Below, piece by piece: positions 9,230 through 17,697 of a DNA stretch of 64,000 nt. Numbering within the stretch: the stretch's first letter is position 1; each line of letters begins with the position of its first letter. The notes beneath the pieces were generated by a model. That model ran no database searches, was not told the origin of the DNA, and was given only the letters and a program-made list of their open reading frames with translations. The position numbers were made by a program, and so were the translations under genes. Where the stretch lies: assembly GCA_029261925.1 (NCBI GenBank), contig JAJDAJ010000015.1:1-64000 (forward strand), written 5' to 3'. Origin of the DNA: Deltaproteobacteria bacterium (GTDB lineage: Bacteria; Myxococcota_A; UBA9160; SZUA-336).

Positions 9230-10225
9230 TCAGCTCGCCTGCTCGAGCTCGCGCGCCGCGCTCAGCGGGTCGATGCCGCGCGCCTTGGAGCGCTCGAGCA
9301 CGCGGGCCAGGTTCTCGGGGATGACGGAGAGGGCCTTGTCGAGCCGCGCCGGGCCGCCGCCCTCCAGCGCGACGGCCAGGCGGATCAGGCCGCCGGCGTT
9401 GGCGAGATGGTCGGGCACGTACAGGATGCCGCGACGGGCGAGCGCCGCGGCGACCTCGGGCCCGGTGAGCGGGTTGTTCGCGGCGCCGCAGACGGCGCGG
9501 CAGCGCAGCTGCCCGGCGCGCTCCACGTCGATCACGCCCGGCGGGCCACAGGGCGCGAGCACGTCACAGGCCACGTCGAGGATCTGCCCGGGAGCGACCG
9601 CGTCGAACGCCCGGCCGAGGGCGAGCTGACGCAGGCGGTCGAGCGCCGACGCGCGCGGGTCGGCCACGCTGACGCGAGCACCGGCGTCCAGCAGGCTGAC
9701 TGCCAGCGCGGCACCGACGCTGCCGACGCCCTGGATCGCGACGTGCAGGCGGTCGAGCGCGCTGCCGAGCTCGGCGGCGGTCCCCGCCAGCGCCAGCAGC
9801 ACGCCGCGCGCGGTCCACGGCCCCGGGTCCCCGCAGCCGCCCAGCGACTCGGGCAGACCGACCACGTGACGCGTGCGCTCGGAGATGACGGCCATCTCGG
9901 CGGCACCCGTTCCCATGTCGGCGGCCGTGATGTAGCGGCCCTCCAGGGATTCGACGAGATCGCCGAACGCCAGCAGCTGCTCGCGCGTGCGCGTCGCCGG
10001 ATCGCCGACGACGACCGCCTTGCCCCCGCCGAGCGAGAGCCGGGCGAGCGCGGCCTTGCGCGTCATGGCCGCGGCGAGCGCACACGCATCGCTGCGCGCG
10101 GCCTCGAGGTCGGGGTAGGGCTTCCAGCGACAGCCGCCGAGCGCCGGACCGCGCGCGGTCGAGTCGATCGCGACGATCATCTCGACGCCGGCCTCCCGGC
10201 GCATGTGTACCTCGGGTGCCGCCAC
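9230..10225 (-). CDS. Leucine/phenylalanine dehydrogenase-like amino-acid dehydrogenase
   Basis: The protein belongs to the Glu/Leu/Phe/Val dehydrogenase superfamily, which reversibly deaminates amino acids with NAD(P). Catalytic lysines sit at MTRKAALA (K57) and LSLGGGKAV (K69), the 12-residue spacing seen in leucine dehydrogenase. TAADMGTG follows, and the C-terminal Rossmann domain opens with VAIQGVGSVGAAL. At 331 residues it is slightly short of the usual 350-365, missing some N-terminal length. It converges with the LysM gene, with only 10 bases between. Substrate choice between Leu/Val and Phe is not readable here. Confidence 0.87.
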   Translation of the reverse strand: MAAPEVHMRREAGVEMIVAIDSTARGPALGGCRWKPYPDLEAARSDACALAAAMTRKAALARLSLGGGKAVVVGDPATRTREQLLAFGDLVESLEGRYITAADMGTGAAEMAVISERTRHVVGLPESLGGCGDPGPWTARGVLLALAGTAAELGSALDRLHVAIQGVGSVGAALAVSLLDAGARVSVADPRASALDRLRQLALGRAFDAVAPGQILDVACDVLAPCGPPGVIDVERAGQLRCRAVCGAANNPLTGPEVAAALARRGILYVPDHLANAGGLIRLAVALEGGGPARLDKALSVIPENLARVLERSKARGIDPLSAARELEQAS

Positions 10226-10278
10226 GGCTCACGGGTCGGGCGGTGGCGGCCGGACTTGAGCGGCCCGAGTGGACAAGC

Positions 10279-10821
10279 CTACGCCCCTCCGGGCGCCAGC
10301 ACGAGCTCGAGACCGCTCGCACCGGGCTCGACCGCCTCGAGCGGCGCGGCCACGAGATCGGAGGCGGAGCGGGTCAGCGGATCGCCATCGGCATCCACGC
10401 GCGCGCTGAGGGTCAGGGGCCCGGCGAAGGGCCGGCCCTGGATCATGGCGTGCTCGGGCCCGATCGAGAACTCCAGGGGGAACGGACCGGCCGGCATCCG
10501 GCGCACCGCCAGCGGCGGCCCGCCCTGGCCGCTGCGCGCGATCACGAAGAGCACGCCCCCCGGCGGAACCCGGGCAGCCCCGGCAAGGCGCAGGGTCCCC
10601 TGGATGGGCGCCGCCGCGGCCCCGCGAGCGGGTGCCGACGGGACGGGCTCGGGCGCGGCGGCGAACGGCGCGGGGGCGGGTCGCTCCAGCCCGGGGATCC
10701 GCACCGGCTGCCCGCTGGCTGCGGGCTCCTGGTCGGCGTCGACCCAGGGCTCGAGCCGCCGGTCGCAGCCGACCAGTCCGAGCAGCATCGCAGCGAGGCA
10801 GGGCCAGACGATCGAGCGCAC
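10279..10821 (-). CDS. Lipoprotein carrying a CcmI/CycH-type C-terminal domain
   Basis: A type II signal with lipobox LVGC at residues 16-19 predicts an outer- or inner-membrane lipoprotein. After a Pro/Ala linker the C-terminal part (ARVPPGGVLFVIARSGQGGPPLAVRRMP...FSIGPEHAMIQG) closely resembles the periplasmic C-terminal domain of the cytochrome c maturation protein CcmI/CycH, which handles apocytochromes. The TPR half of CcmI is missing and no other ccm gene is nearby, so this is the domain used alone. The family match is by pattern memory. Its function outside cytochrome maturation is open. Confidence 0.65.
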   Translation of the reverse strand: MRSIVWPCLAAMLLGLVGCDRRLEPWVDADQEPAASGQPVRIPGLERPAPAPFAAAPEPVPSAPARGAAAAPIQGTLRLAGAARVPPGGVLFVIARSGQGGPPLAVRRMPAGPFPLEFSIGPEHAMIQGRPFAGPLTLSARVDADGDPLTRSASDLVAAPLEAVEPGASGLELVLAPGGA

Positions 10822-10870
10822 GCGCCAGACGTTACCGGATGCCGCCGCCTGCGCCGCCTATACTCCGGCC

Positions 10871-11365
10871 ATGCGGCTCGACGGGCTGCGCATCGCCTTG
10901 CTGGCAGCCTGGGGGGCGGCGCTGGTGTCGTACGCGCTGTTCGCGGTCTACCCGGCCTTCCAGGTCGGCATCCCGTCCGACCAGGCCGCGAACCTGCTCG
11001 CCCACGGCTTCGTCGGGCTCGACCGGGCCGGCCTGGTCGCCGGCAGCGCGGCGACCGTGCTGGGGCTGGCGAGCGCTCGCGGCGGCGCCGCCATCGGCCG
11101 GACGCGGGTGCTCCTGCCGCTGCTGGGGGTGGCCGCGCACCTGCTCAGCCTGCTCTGGGTGACTCCCGAGATCGGCGCCCTGCGCGACGCGGCGGGTGGC
11201 GGCATCGCGGGCCTGACGGATCAGGAGGGCATGGCCCGCTTCACGATCCTGCACCAGCTCTCGCGCGGTCTGTACCTGGCGGCCAGCGCCATCGCCCTGT
11301 CCGCACTCGCCTGGGATCTCGTGACGCTGCCCCGGGCGGCGACGGGAAACCGAAAAGTCACATAG
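10871..11365 (+). CDS. Four-helix membrane protein, DUF4149/TMEM205-like
   Basis: The 164-residue protein shows four hydrophobic helices: IALLAAWGAALVSYALFAVY, GLVAGSAATVLGLAS, VLLPLLGVAAHLLSLLWV and GLYLAASAIALSALAW. The spacing, with TPEIGALRDA after helix 3 and a His-Gln before helix 4 (ILHQLSRG), matches the DUF4149/TMEM205-like family of unknown function. The ATG at 10871 is chosen because the much longer ORF upstream is a shadow of the dehydrogenase and lipoprotein genes. It diverges from the lipoprotein with a 49-base gap. Confidence 0.7.
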   Translation: MRLDGLRIALLAAWGAALVSYALFAVYPAFQVGIPSDQAANLLAHGFVGLDRAGLVAGSAATVLGLASARGGAAIGRTRVLLPLLGVAAHLLSLLWVTPEIGALRDAAGGGIAGLTDQEGMARFTILHQLSRGLYLAASAIALSALAWDLVTLPRAATGNRKVT

Positions 11366-11544
11366 ATTCAGCGAGTTCCAAAGCAAATTCTCTCTGGCGC
11401 CGGACCGGGCCTGCGTTATCATCCGGAGCCCTTGCGCGACCGCGCGCATCCGACCCACCCCCGAGGACGACTCGCGGGGCTGCGGGGAGGCGTCAGTCAG
11501 GGCGCGCCCCGACGATCCGAGCTCCGACCAGCCGAGGAATCGAC

Positions 11545-11748
11545 ATGGCCATCGACATCACGCTCCAGGTAAAGCTCTCCGTGGACGAGCAGGATCTCGA
11601 GGACGCCATGGCGGAGTTCGACGAGATCGACGTGGGAAAGCTGATCTCCCAGATCCTCGACAAGTCGATCGCCCTCGATGCGGTCGGCGCCGAGGTGATC
11701 AGCGGGCCCAAGACGCTCGACGAGTACGACCAGGCCAAGGGCGCCTGA
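11545..11748 (+). CDS. Small acidic protein of unknown function
   Basis: A 67-residue acidic protein (MAIDITLQVKLSVDEQDL...) with an amphipathic Asp/Glu-rich centre and no membrane segment. The ATG is preceded by a purine-rich stretch (CGAGGAAT). The 179-base gap upstream is conspicuously less GC-rich (around 11341-11400) than the rest of the window and may hold its promoter. I do not recognise the family. The gene converges on the metallopeptidase at 11750 with a one-base gap. Codon use is normal for the window, supporting a real gene. Confidence 0.6.
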   Translation: MAIDITLQVKLSVDEQDLEDAMAEFDEIDVGKLISQILDKSIALDAVGAEVISGPKTLDEYDQAKGA

Positions 11749-11749
11749 G

Positions 11750-12232
11750 CTAGAAGAGCTCCAGCTGCTCGCCGCCCGGCGGGCGCAGCGGCGGCGCGGG
11801 ACGGCCCGGAGGTCGAGGTCGCGCCCGCGGGGCGGGGCGCTCGGCGACCCGCTGCTCCGGCTCGGGGAAGCGCCAGCGCGACGGCTGGCCGGGTCGGTAC
11901 ACACCGTGGCGACGCGCGTACTCCAGGATCTGCTGGTAGAGCCGCCAGAAGCGCGGCCCGTGATCGAAGTGCCGCAGGTGCGCGAGCTCGTGACAGAGCG
12001 TGTCCACCAGCGAGGACTCGCGCAGCAGCTCGCCGCTGCGCACGCTGCGCAGGCGGATCTTGATCGTGCCGTCGTCGTAGCAGACCCCGTAGCGCCGCTT
12101 GACGCGCGCGCTCTCGGCGTCGACCCGGCGCAGCGGGAGCCGGAACGAGTCGGCGAGTCGCGCGGCGTGGCGGCGCAGCAAGGCCAGCACCACCTGCTCC
12201 TGCTGCCGCTCGGGCGTCAGCCGCTTGGACAC
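11750..12232 (-). CDS. YgjP/SprT-like zinc metallopeptidase
   Basis: The motif CHELAHLRHFDHGPRFW near residue 82 is the HExxH zinc site with the third ligand in the downstream His, as in YgjP-type (DUF45) and SprT-like peptidases. Upstream strands (RYGVCYDDGTIKIRLRSVRSG) are the YgjP beta-sheet. After about residue 125 the protein is a low-complexity Pro/Arg tail ending in LELF. No signal peptide is present, so it is cytoplasmic. It is divergently arranged with the Lon N-domain gene; an AT-rich TAATATA stretch between them (12270-12276) could contain either promoter. Confidence 0.85.
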   Translation of the reverse strand: MSKRLTPERQQEQVVLALLRRHAARLADSFRLPLRRVDAESARVKRRYGVCYDDGTIKIRLRSVRSGELLRESSLVDTLCHELAHLRHFDHGPRFWRLYQQILEYARRHGVYRPGQPSRWRFPEPEQRVAERPAPRARPRPPGRPAPPLRPPGGEQLELF

Positions 12233-12285
12233 GCTCCCTCCGGCGGCCCGGGGGCGGGACCGCAGACGCTAATATAGCCAGCTGG

Positions 12286-12957
12286 ATGTCGGACCCCGAC
12301 CTTCCGTCGCGACTGCCCATATTCCCGCTGCCCAACGTCGTGCTCTTCCCCGGCGTGCCGCTGCCGCTGCACGTCTTCGAGCCCCGCTACCGCCAGATGA
12401 CCACCGACGCGATCGAGGGCGCGGGGCTGATCGGCATGAGCCTGATCCGGCCAGGCGAGTCGCCCATGCAGTCGCGGGCGCCGGTCTTCGATGTGGGCTG
12501 CGCCGGCCGGATGACGCGCGTGAGCGCGCTGCCCGACGGGCGCTACGCCTTCGTGCTGGTGGGGCTGCGGCGCTTCCGGATCGCGCGCGAGCTCGACGTC
12601 GAGCGCCTGTACCGGGTGATCGAGCCCGAGTGGCTGCCCGAGCCGGATCTCGCCGCCCTCGAGCCCGACGAGCAGACCGCGCTCGAGGGCGCGGCGGAGC
12701 ACCTGCGCCTGCAGATGCTCGAGCTCGCGCGCCTGGCCGTGCCCGACCAGGTCGAGAGCCTGCGCCAGCAGATGGCGCGCCTGGATCCCCTGCAGCTCAG
12801 CGCCCAGCTCGCGTTCGGTCTGGACTGCGGCGTGGTCGAGAAGCAGGGCCTGCTCGAGTCCGAGCCGGGTCCGGCCCGGGTCGAGCTGCTGATCCGCCTG
12901 GTCGAGATGCGCCGGGCCGAGCGCGCGGCCGCGGCCGGCTCCCGCAGCCTGAACTGA
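12286..12957 (+). CDS. Lon N-terminal (substrate-binding) domain protein
   Basis: This 223-residue protein consists of the LON substrate-binding domain only: LPIFPLPNVVLFPGVPLPLHVFEPRYRQM is the diagnostic opening strand, followed by the PUA-like core and a helical C-terminal half. It has no AAA or protease domain, so it is not Lon itself but the stand-alone relative of unknown function found in many bacteria. A hairpin at 12980-12998 shortly after the stop may terminate it. It lies directly upstream of the dnaA region. Confidence 0.88.
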   Translation: MSDPDLPSRLPIFPLPNVVLFPGVPLPLHVFEPRYRQMTTDAIEGAGLIGMSLIRPGESPMQSRAPVFDVGCAGRMTRVSALPDGRYAFVLVGLRRFRIARELDVERLYRVIEPEWLPEPDLAALEPDEQTALEGAAEHLRLQMLELARLAVPDQVESLRQQMARLDPLQLSAQLAFGLDCGVVEKQGLLESEPGPARVELLIRLVEMRRAERAAAAGSRSLN

Positions 12958-12979
12958 GGCGCCTGAGGAAACTCCGGAA

Positions 12980-12998
12980 ATCGCAGATTCTCTGCGAT
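12980..12998. repeat. Perfect 8-bp inverted repeat
   Basis: ATCGCAGA-ttc-TCTGCGAT forms a hairpin of eight base pairs with a three-base loop, 22 bases after the Lon-domain stop codon. No T-run follows, so it may be a processed 3' end, a protein-binding palindrome or part of the dnaA upstream region. Confidence 0.55.
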
Positions 12999-13027
12999 AT
13001 GGGTCGATCAGAGGCGTAATCTGGAAA

Positions 13028-13062
13028 TCACCTGACACACGAGTGTGCCATTCGCCAGGTGA
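13028..13062. repeat. Nested inverted repeats upstream of dnaA
   Basis: Outer arms TCACCTG (13028-13034) and CAGGTGA (13056-13062) are perfect complements. Between them lies an inner palindrome CACAC-ga-GTGTG (13036-13047). Such nested symmetry suggests a regulator site or origin element rather than a terminator. Confidence 0.45.
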
Positions 13063-13391
13063 ACGCATGTGCACGCCGCTGTGAAGATCCATACACGCGT
13101 ACGTGACGCGGGTCCGGAATCCGCTCCTGATCTCGGGCGTTTCCGTCGACCCGAAGCAGTTCTGTGTCGCTACCTGCACACTGGGCCCGGGGAACCTCAA
13201 GCGAAAGCTCAGGGCCCGATTCCGGGCGTTGCCGCTGCCTATCGATTCACGCGAAGATCCGCACACGGCGTCAAACGGGGCCACAAAGGGCCAGAACGCC
13301 ACACAGGCCGGAGGATCACCGGGGCGGGGGCGCCGGGGACGCGAGGGCCATGAGGGGCTGAACGCCAGAGAGCACAGGGTCCGAGGGGGCG

Positions 13392-14705
13392 ATGGAAGAA
13401 CTCGGGGGGTGGGAGTTCGTCATCGACGCGGTTCGCGAGCAGATCGGTCCCCACGCCTGGGAGGCGTGGTTCCGCTCGCTCGAGGGCCGGGTCGAGGACG
13501 AGCGTGTGGTGATCCGGTGTCCGGATCGCTTCTGTCGCGACTGGATTCGCGAGCGCTACGGCGACGTGCTCGCGCGCGTCGTGCCGGACGGGAAGACGAT
13601 CGACTTCGAGCTGGGTGAGCCGCGGCGCGAGGCCCCGGCCTCCCCGCCGGCGGCACGGCCGGCTCCCGAGCGTCCGGGGCGCGCCGCGGCGGCTCCGCGG
13701 CCGCGCTCGCGCGCAGCGAGCAGCGACCCGTGGACCTTCGACAGCTTCGTGGCGGGACCGAACAGCGCCCTGGCCCTGGAGGCCGCGCGGGCCATCGCCC
13801 GCGGCGAGGCGGGCCGCTGCAGCCCGCTGTTCCTCCAGGCCAGCGCTGGCCTGGGCAAGACCCACCTGTGCCGCGCGATCCGCCGCGAGCTCGGGGGCGA
13901 GGTCGTCTACCGGTCCAGCGAGGAGTTCACCAGCGAGGTGACCCAGGCGATGCGAAGCGGCGAGATGGCCCGCATCCGGCACCGCTACCGCCGCGCCGCG
14001 AACGTTCTGATCCTCGAGGACGTGCAGTTCCTGGCCGGCAAGCGCGCCACGCAGACGGAGCTCTTCCACACGCTCGACCACCTGCTGTCGCGCGGGCGCT
14101 CCGTCGTGATCAGCTCCGATCGCGGACCGCAGGAGCTCGACGAGCTCGACCCCAAGCTGCGCTCGCGGCTCGCGACCGGCCTGGTCGCGTGCATCGCGCC
14201 CCCCGAGATGCACACCCGCCGCGAGATCCTGCGCGACCGCGCGGCCCGCGGGGGCGTGCGCATCGAGGGCGACTGCCTCGACATGCTGGCCGGTCGCCCG
14301 GTGAGCAGCGTCCGCGACCTCGTGTCGGGGCTGAACCAGGTGATCGCGCGCGCCTCGCTGCTCTCGCGTCCGATCGACGTGGCGCTGGTCGCCGAGTCGC
14401 TGGCCGCGGTCGACGTGCCGGGCGCGCCGCGCACGATCGAGGAGATCATGCGCGTGGTCGCCCGCGCGTACGGGCTCGACACCGAGCAGCTGCGCAGCCG
14501 CTCGCGCCGCCGCCAGATCGTGCGGCCGCGGCAGTTCGCCATGTACATCTGCCGCCACTACACCGAGGCCAGCCTCAAGGACATCGGACGCGCATTCAGC
14601 CGCGACCACACCAGCGTGATGTACGCCGTCGGCGTGGTCGAGAAGCGCGTCGCCGAGCAGCCGCAGCTGCGCTACCAGCTCGAGGCGCTGGCCCGCAAGC
14701 TCTGA
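13392..14705 (+). CDS. dnaA: Chromosomal replication initiator protein DnaA
   Basis: All DnaA parts are present in 437 residues. Domain I is at 7-65 (WEFVIDAVREQIGPHAWEAWF) and a Pro/Ala-rich domain II linker runs to 110. The AAA+ domain III has Walker A ASAGLGKT (150-157), Walker B VLILEDVQFL, sensor ISSDR and LRSRL. Domain IV carries the box-binding DHTSVMYA signature. Walker A opens with Ala-Ser-Ala instead of the usual Gly-Gly-Val. dnaN, recF and gyrB are not adjacent; the Lon-domain gene and a reverse SDR gene flank it. The ATG follows a GAGGGGG ribosome site. I judge it a true DnaA, though a second copy elsewhere cannot be excluded. Confidence 0.92.
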   Translation: MEELGGWEFVIDAVREQIGPHAWEAWFRSLEGRVEDERVVIRCPDRFCRDWIRERYGDVLARVVPDGKTIDFELGEPRREAPASPPAARPAPERPGRAAAAPRPRSRAASSDPWTFDSFVAGPNSALALEAARAIARGEAGRCSPLFLQASAGLGKTHLCRAIRRELGGEVVYRSSEEFTSEVTQAMRSGEMARIRHRYRRAANVLILEDVQFLAGKRATQTELFHTLDHLLSRGRSVVISSDRGPQELDELDPKLRSRLATGLVACIAPPEMHTRREILRDRAARGGVRIEGDCLDMLAGRPVSSVRDLVSGLNQVIARASLLSRPIDVALVAESLAAVDVPGAPRTIEEIMRVVARAYGLDTEQLRSRSRRRQIVRPRQFAMYICRHYTEASLKDIGRAFSRDHTSVMYAVGVVEKRVAEQPQLRYQLEALARKL

Positions 14706-14709
14706 GTCC

Positions 14710-14731
14710 AGCCGGGGCGGGCGCCCCGGCT
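14710..14731. terminator. Bidirectional hairpin between convergent dnaA and SDR genes
   Basis: AGCCGGGGCG-gg-CGCCCCGGCT is a perfect 10-bp inverted repeat starting five bases after the dnaA stop and touching the stop of the opposing SDR gene. Its position between convergent genes suggests a shared terminator, though it has no T-run. Confidence 0.45.
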
Positions 14732-15477
14732 CAGGGCATCCAGAGGCCGCCGTTCACGTTGAGGATCGCACCGTGGATCCCGCGCGCCGCATCGGAGCAG
14801 AGGAAGACGATCGCGTCGGCAATCTCGTCTGGCGTGCGCCAGTCCTCGGTCGCGATGGCGTCGGCGACCGCCTCGCGCTGTGCATCGGGCCTGCTGGCGG
14901 CGGTGCCCTCGGTCCGGGTCGGTCCGGGCGCGACCACGTTGATGCGCACGTCCGTCCGCGCCGTCTCCAGCGCGAGCACCCGCGTCGCGCCCACCAGCCC
15001 GGACTTCGACGACGAGTAGGCGGCCATGCCGGGCAGGGGGGAAAATGCGGCGCCCGACGCGATGTTCACGATCGCTCCGCCGCCGTGATCGAGCATCAGG
15101 CGGATCGCCTCCTGGCAGGCGAAGAACACGCCGCGCAGGTTCAGATCCATCACGCGATCCCAGTGCTCGGGCGTGACCTCGAGCGTGGGCATGCCGGGGT
15201 AGATCGCCGCGACGTTGGCCAGCACGTCGAGCCGGCCGTGACGCTTCACGAGCTCGCGAAGCAGCGTGCGGACCGCATCCACGTCGGACAGATCGGCCGC
15301 GTGCGCACTGGCGAGACCGCCTCCGGCCTCGATGCCCGCGGCCACGCGGCCCGCGCCGGCGACGTCGAGGTCCACCAGCGCAACCTCGGCTCCGACGCGC
15401 GCGAAGGCCTGCGCGGTCTCGCGACCGATCCCCGATGCCGCCCCCGTCACGACCGCCAGCTTGCCCTCGAAGCCCAT
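14731..15477 (-). CDS. Short-chain dehydrogenase/reductase
   Basis: A classical SDR of 248 residues: nucleotide motif TGAASGIG near the N-terminus, Asp at the end of strand 2 (LVDLD, favouring NAD), catalytic Ser (NIASGAAF) and YSSSK. The C-terminal FLCSDAARGIHGAILNVNGG is typical of FabG-like members. The start is the ATG at 15477 with the stop of rmlB four bases before it; the 37 residues upstream in the track are rmlB shadow. It is the last gene of the cofG-cofH-rmlB-SDR run, so it may act on a sugar or an F420-linked substrate, but that is a guess. Confidence 0.85.
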   Translation of the reverse strand: MGFEGKLAVVTGAASGIGRETAQAFARVGAEVALVDLDVAGAGRVAAGIEAGGGLASAHAADLSDVDAVRTLLRELVKRHGRLDVLANVAAIYPGMPTLEVTPEHWDRVMDLNLRGVFFACQEAIRLMLDHGGGAIVNIASGAAFSPLPGMAAYSSSKSGLVGATRVLALETARTDVRINVVAPGPTRTEGTAASRPDAQREAVADAIATEDWRTPDEIADAIVFLCSDAARGIHGAILNVNGGLWMP

Positions 15478-15481
15478 CGCC

Positions 15482-16507
15482 TCAGCTCCCGGAGCCGTAC
15501 AGCTCCTCGTAGAACTTCCGGTACTCGCCCGACTTGATGGGCTCCCACCAGTCCCGGCGCTCGCGATACCACGCCACGGTCTCGGCAATGCCGTCGGAGA
15601 GGTCGAGGCGCGGGCTCCAGCCCAGCGCGCGGATCTTCGCCGTGTCGACGGCGTAGCGCTGGTCGTGCCCGGGCCGCAGGCCCTCGACCGGACGGATCAG
15701 CGACGCCGGCTTGCCGCAGGCCTCGAGGATCATCGCGGTCAGGTCCTTGTTGGGCACCTCGGGATCCTGGTTGGCGCCGATGTTGTAGACCTCGCCGCTC
15801 GCCCCCCGGCGCAGCAGCAGGAGCAGCGCGCGGCAGTGATCCTCCACCCGCAGCCAGTCGCGCACCTGCGTGCCGCCGTCGTACAGCGGCAGCGGCTCGT
15901 CGGCGAGCGCGTTGGTGACGAAGAGCGGGATCATCTTCTCGGGGTACTGGTAGGCGCCGTAGTTGTTCGTGCAGCGCGAGACGATCACGTCGAGCCCGTG
16001 CGTGCGCGCGAACGCCAGGGCCACGTGATCGGCACCCGCCTTGGCCGCGGAGTACGGGCTCGAGGGGTGCAGCGGCGCCTGCTCGTCGGGAAACCCGGGC
16101 CACGCCACGTCGCCGTAGACCTCGTCGGTACCGACCTGCAGGAAGCGCGCTCCGGGCGCGTGCCGGCGCGTCATCTCGAGCACGACGTAGGCGCCCAGCA
16201 CGTTGGTCTCGATGAACTCGCCCGCGCGCTCCGAGGTGGAGCGGTCCACGTGCGACTCCGCGGCGAAGTTGACCACCCAGTCCGCGCCCTCGACCAGCCG
16301 GGCCACGAGCGCCTCGTCGCGGATGTCGCCGTGCTCGAAGCGGTAGCGCGGCGAGCCAGCCACGGCCTCCACGTTGCGCGGGTTGCCCGCGTAGGTCAGG
16401 GCATCGAGATTCATGACCTCGACGTCGGATTCCTCGTCGATCAGCAGGCGCACGAAGCACGAGCCGATGAAGCCGCAGCCTCCGGTGACCAGGACGCGTG
16501 TGGTCAT
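15482..16507 (-). CDS. rmlB: dTDP-glucose 4,6-dehydratase
   Basis: RmlB converts dTDP-glucose to dTDP-4-keto-6-deoxyglucose, the entry to rhamnose and other deoxysugars. VTGGCGFIG is the NAD motif, TDEVYGD carries the catalytic Thr-Asp-Glu, and YSAAKAGAD the Tyr-Lys pair; NNYGAYQYPEKMIPLF is diagnostic. At 341 residues it is full length. Its ATGA overlaps the cofH stop. rmlA, rmlC and rmlD are not in the window. Finding it inside an Fo biosynthesis operon is unusual; it may feed the polysaccharide locus 17 kb away. Confidence 0.92.
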   Translation of the reverse strand: MTTRVLVTGGCGFIGSCFVRLLIDEESDVEVMNLDALTYAGNPRNVEAVAGSPRYRFEHGDIRDEALVARLVEGADWVVNFAAESHVDRSTSERAGEFIETNVLGAYVVLEMTRRHAPGARFLQVGTDEVYGDVAWPGFPDEQAPLHPSSPYSAAKAGADHVALAFARTHGLDVIVSRCTNNYGAYQYPEKMIPLFVTNALADEPLPLYDGGTQVRDWLRVEDHCRALLLLLRRGASGEVYNIGANQDPEVPNKDLTAMILEACGKPASLIRPVEGLRPGHDQRYAVDTAKIRALGWSPRLDLSDGIAETVAWYRERRDWWEPIKSGEYRKFYEELYGSGS

Positions 16508-17697
16508 GCCGACGCGATGACGGGGAGCTCGGTCGGGGCGGTCGGCTGCGGCGCGCGCGACAGCCAGGGCGGCGTACGCCGGCCGTACGTGGTCGTGCGC
16601 TCGTAGGGCGTGCGGCCCAGGTCGCGGATCAGCCGCTCGATCTCCTCGGGATCGATGTGGTCGCCGTGCTCCGAGCCCGCGGCGTTGCTGATCGACTCCT
16701 CCATCAGCGTGCCGCCGAAGTCGTTGGCGCCGCAGGTGAGCGCGACCTGCGCCATCTTCTTGCCCATCTTCACCCAGGACATCTGCACGTTGGTGATCCA
16801 CGGACGCAGGAACAGGCGCGCGATCGCGATCATGCGCACGTCCTCGGGCATGGTCGCGCCGGGCCGCGCCCCGTGATCGCGGTACAGGGCGGTCTGGTGG
16901 TGGATGAAGCCCAGCGGCACGAACTCCGTGAAGCCGCCCGTGCGCTTCTGGATCGAGCGGATCAGGTCCAGGTGGTGCGCCACGTGCTCCGGCTGCTCCA
17001 CGTGCCCGTACATGATCGTGGATGTGGAGCGCAGCCCGATCTCGTGCGCCGCGGTCACGATCTCGACCCAGCGATCGCTCATGATCTTGCGCGGCGCGAT
17101 GATGCGGCGCACGTCATCGTGCAGGATCTCTGCCGCCGTGCCCGGGATCGTGCCCACCCCGGAGTCGCGCAGCGAGATCAGGTAGTCGCGCAGGCCCATG
17201 CCGCCGGAGCTGCGATGACCCCAGTCGATCTCCTCGGGCGAGAAGGCGTGCAGGTGCATCTCGGGCAGGGCGCTCTTGACGGCCCGCGCGATCTCGCGGT
17301 ACCAGGCGCCGTCCCGGTTGGGATGGATCCCGCCCTGGATGCAGACCTCGGAGGCGCCGCGGCCCCAGGCCTCGAGCGAGCGCTCCACGATGTCGTCGAG
17401 CCCGCGGTCGTAGGCGTCGGCGTCCTGCTTGTGGCGCGAGAAGCCACAGTAGGTGCAGCCCACGTAGCAGACGTTGGTGAAGTTGATGTTGCGGCAGATG
17501 ACGTAGGAGACCTCGTCACCGCAGTCGTCGGCGCGCGCCAGGTCGGCCACCGTGCACAGCGCGTGCAGGTCCCGCCCCTGCGTGCCGAGCAGCGTCACGA
17601 CGTCGTCGCGATGCAGCTCGCGCCCCTCCAGCGCCCGCTCGAGCGCGTCGCGCACCGGGTGGCTCACGTCGCGCATCAGGTGGTCGGCGAGGTTCAT
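16504..17697 (-). CDS. cofH: Fo synthase subunit CofH (radical SAM)
   Basis: CofH joins tyrosine to 5-amino-6-ribitylaminouracil, the first radical step towards the F420 chromophore Fo. The radical-SAM cluster motif is CYVGCTYCGF (CX3CX2C) near residue 75, followed by EVCIQGGIHP and HAFSPEEI, typical of the CofH/MqnE/MqnC group. FVPLGFIHHQT favours CofH over the menaquinone enzymes, and the adjacent cofG confirms it. The protein is 397 residues and overlaps both cofG upstream and rmlB downstream by ATGA, so the three are tightly coupled. Confidence 0.9.
   Translation of the reverse strand: MNLADHLMRDVSHPVRDALERALEGRELHRDDVVTLLGTQGRDLHALCTVADLARADDCGDEVSYVICRNINFTNVCYVGCTYCGFSRHKQDADAYDRGLDDIVERSLEAWGRGASEVCIQGGIHPNRDGAWYREIARAVKSALPEMHLHAFSPEEIDWGHRSSGGMGLRDYLISLRDSGVGTIPGTAAEILHDDVRRIIAPRKIMSDRWVEIVTAAHEIGLRSTSTIMYGHVEQPEHVAHHLDLIRSIQKRTGGFTEFVPLGFIHHQTALYRDHGARPGATMPEDVRMIAIARLFLRPWITNVQMSWVKMGKKMAQVALTCGANDFGGTLMEESISNAAGSEHGDHIDPEEIERLIRDLGRTPYERTTTYGRRTPPWLSRAPQPTAPTELPVIASA

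Larger units (their letters stand above)
12958..13391. other. 434-base non-coding gap upstream of dnaA, candidate replication origin
   Basis: No convincing gene lies here; the short ORFs in the track have no domain sense. The first 80-100 bases are less GC-rich than the flanks and carry two strong palindromes listed separately. The gap directly precedes dnaA, the classic place for oriC or for dnaA autoregulation. I found no TTATCCACA box or one-mismatch form on either strand, so an origin role is only a hypothesis. Confidence 0.4.

Noticed and set aside
13069-13353. 94-residue ORF upstream of dnaA
   Set aside because: No ribosome site, no domain and it competes with overlapping ORFs of the same kind in other frames.
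12958-13391. Canonical DnaA boxes (TTATCCACA)
   Set aside because: I searched both strands by eye and found none, nor any single-mismatch form, so I did not call oriC outright.
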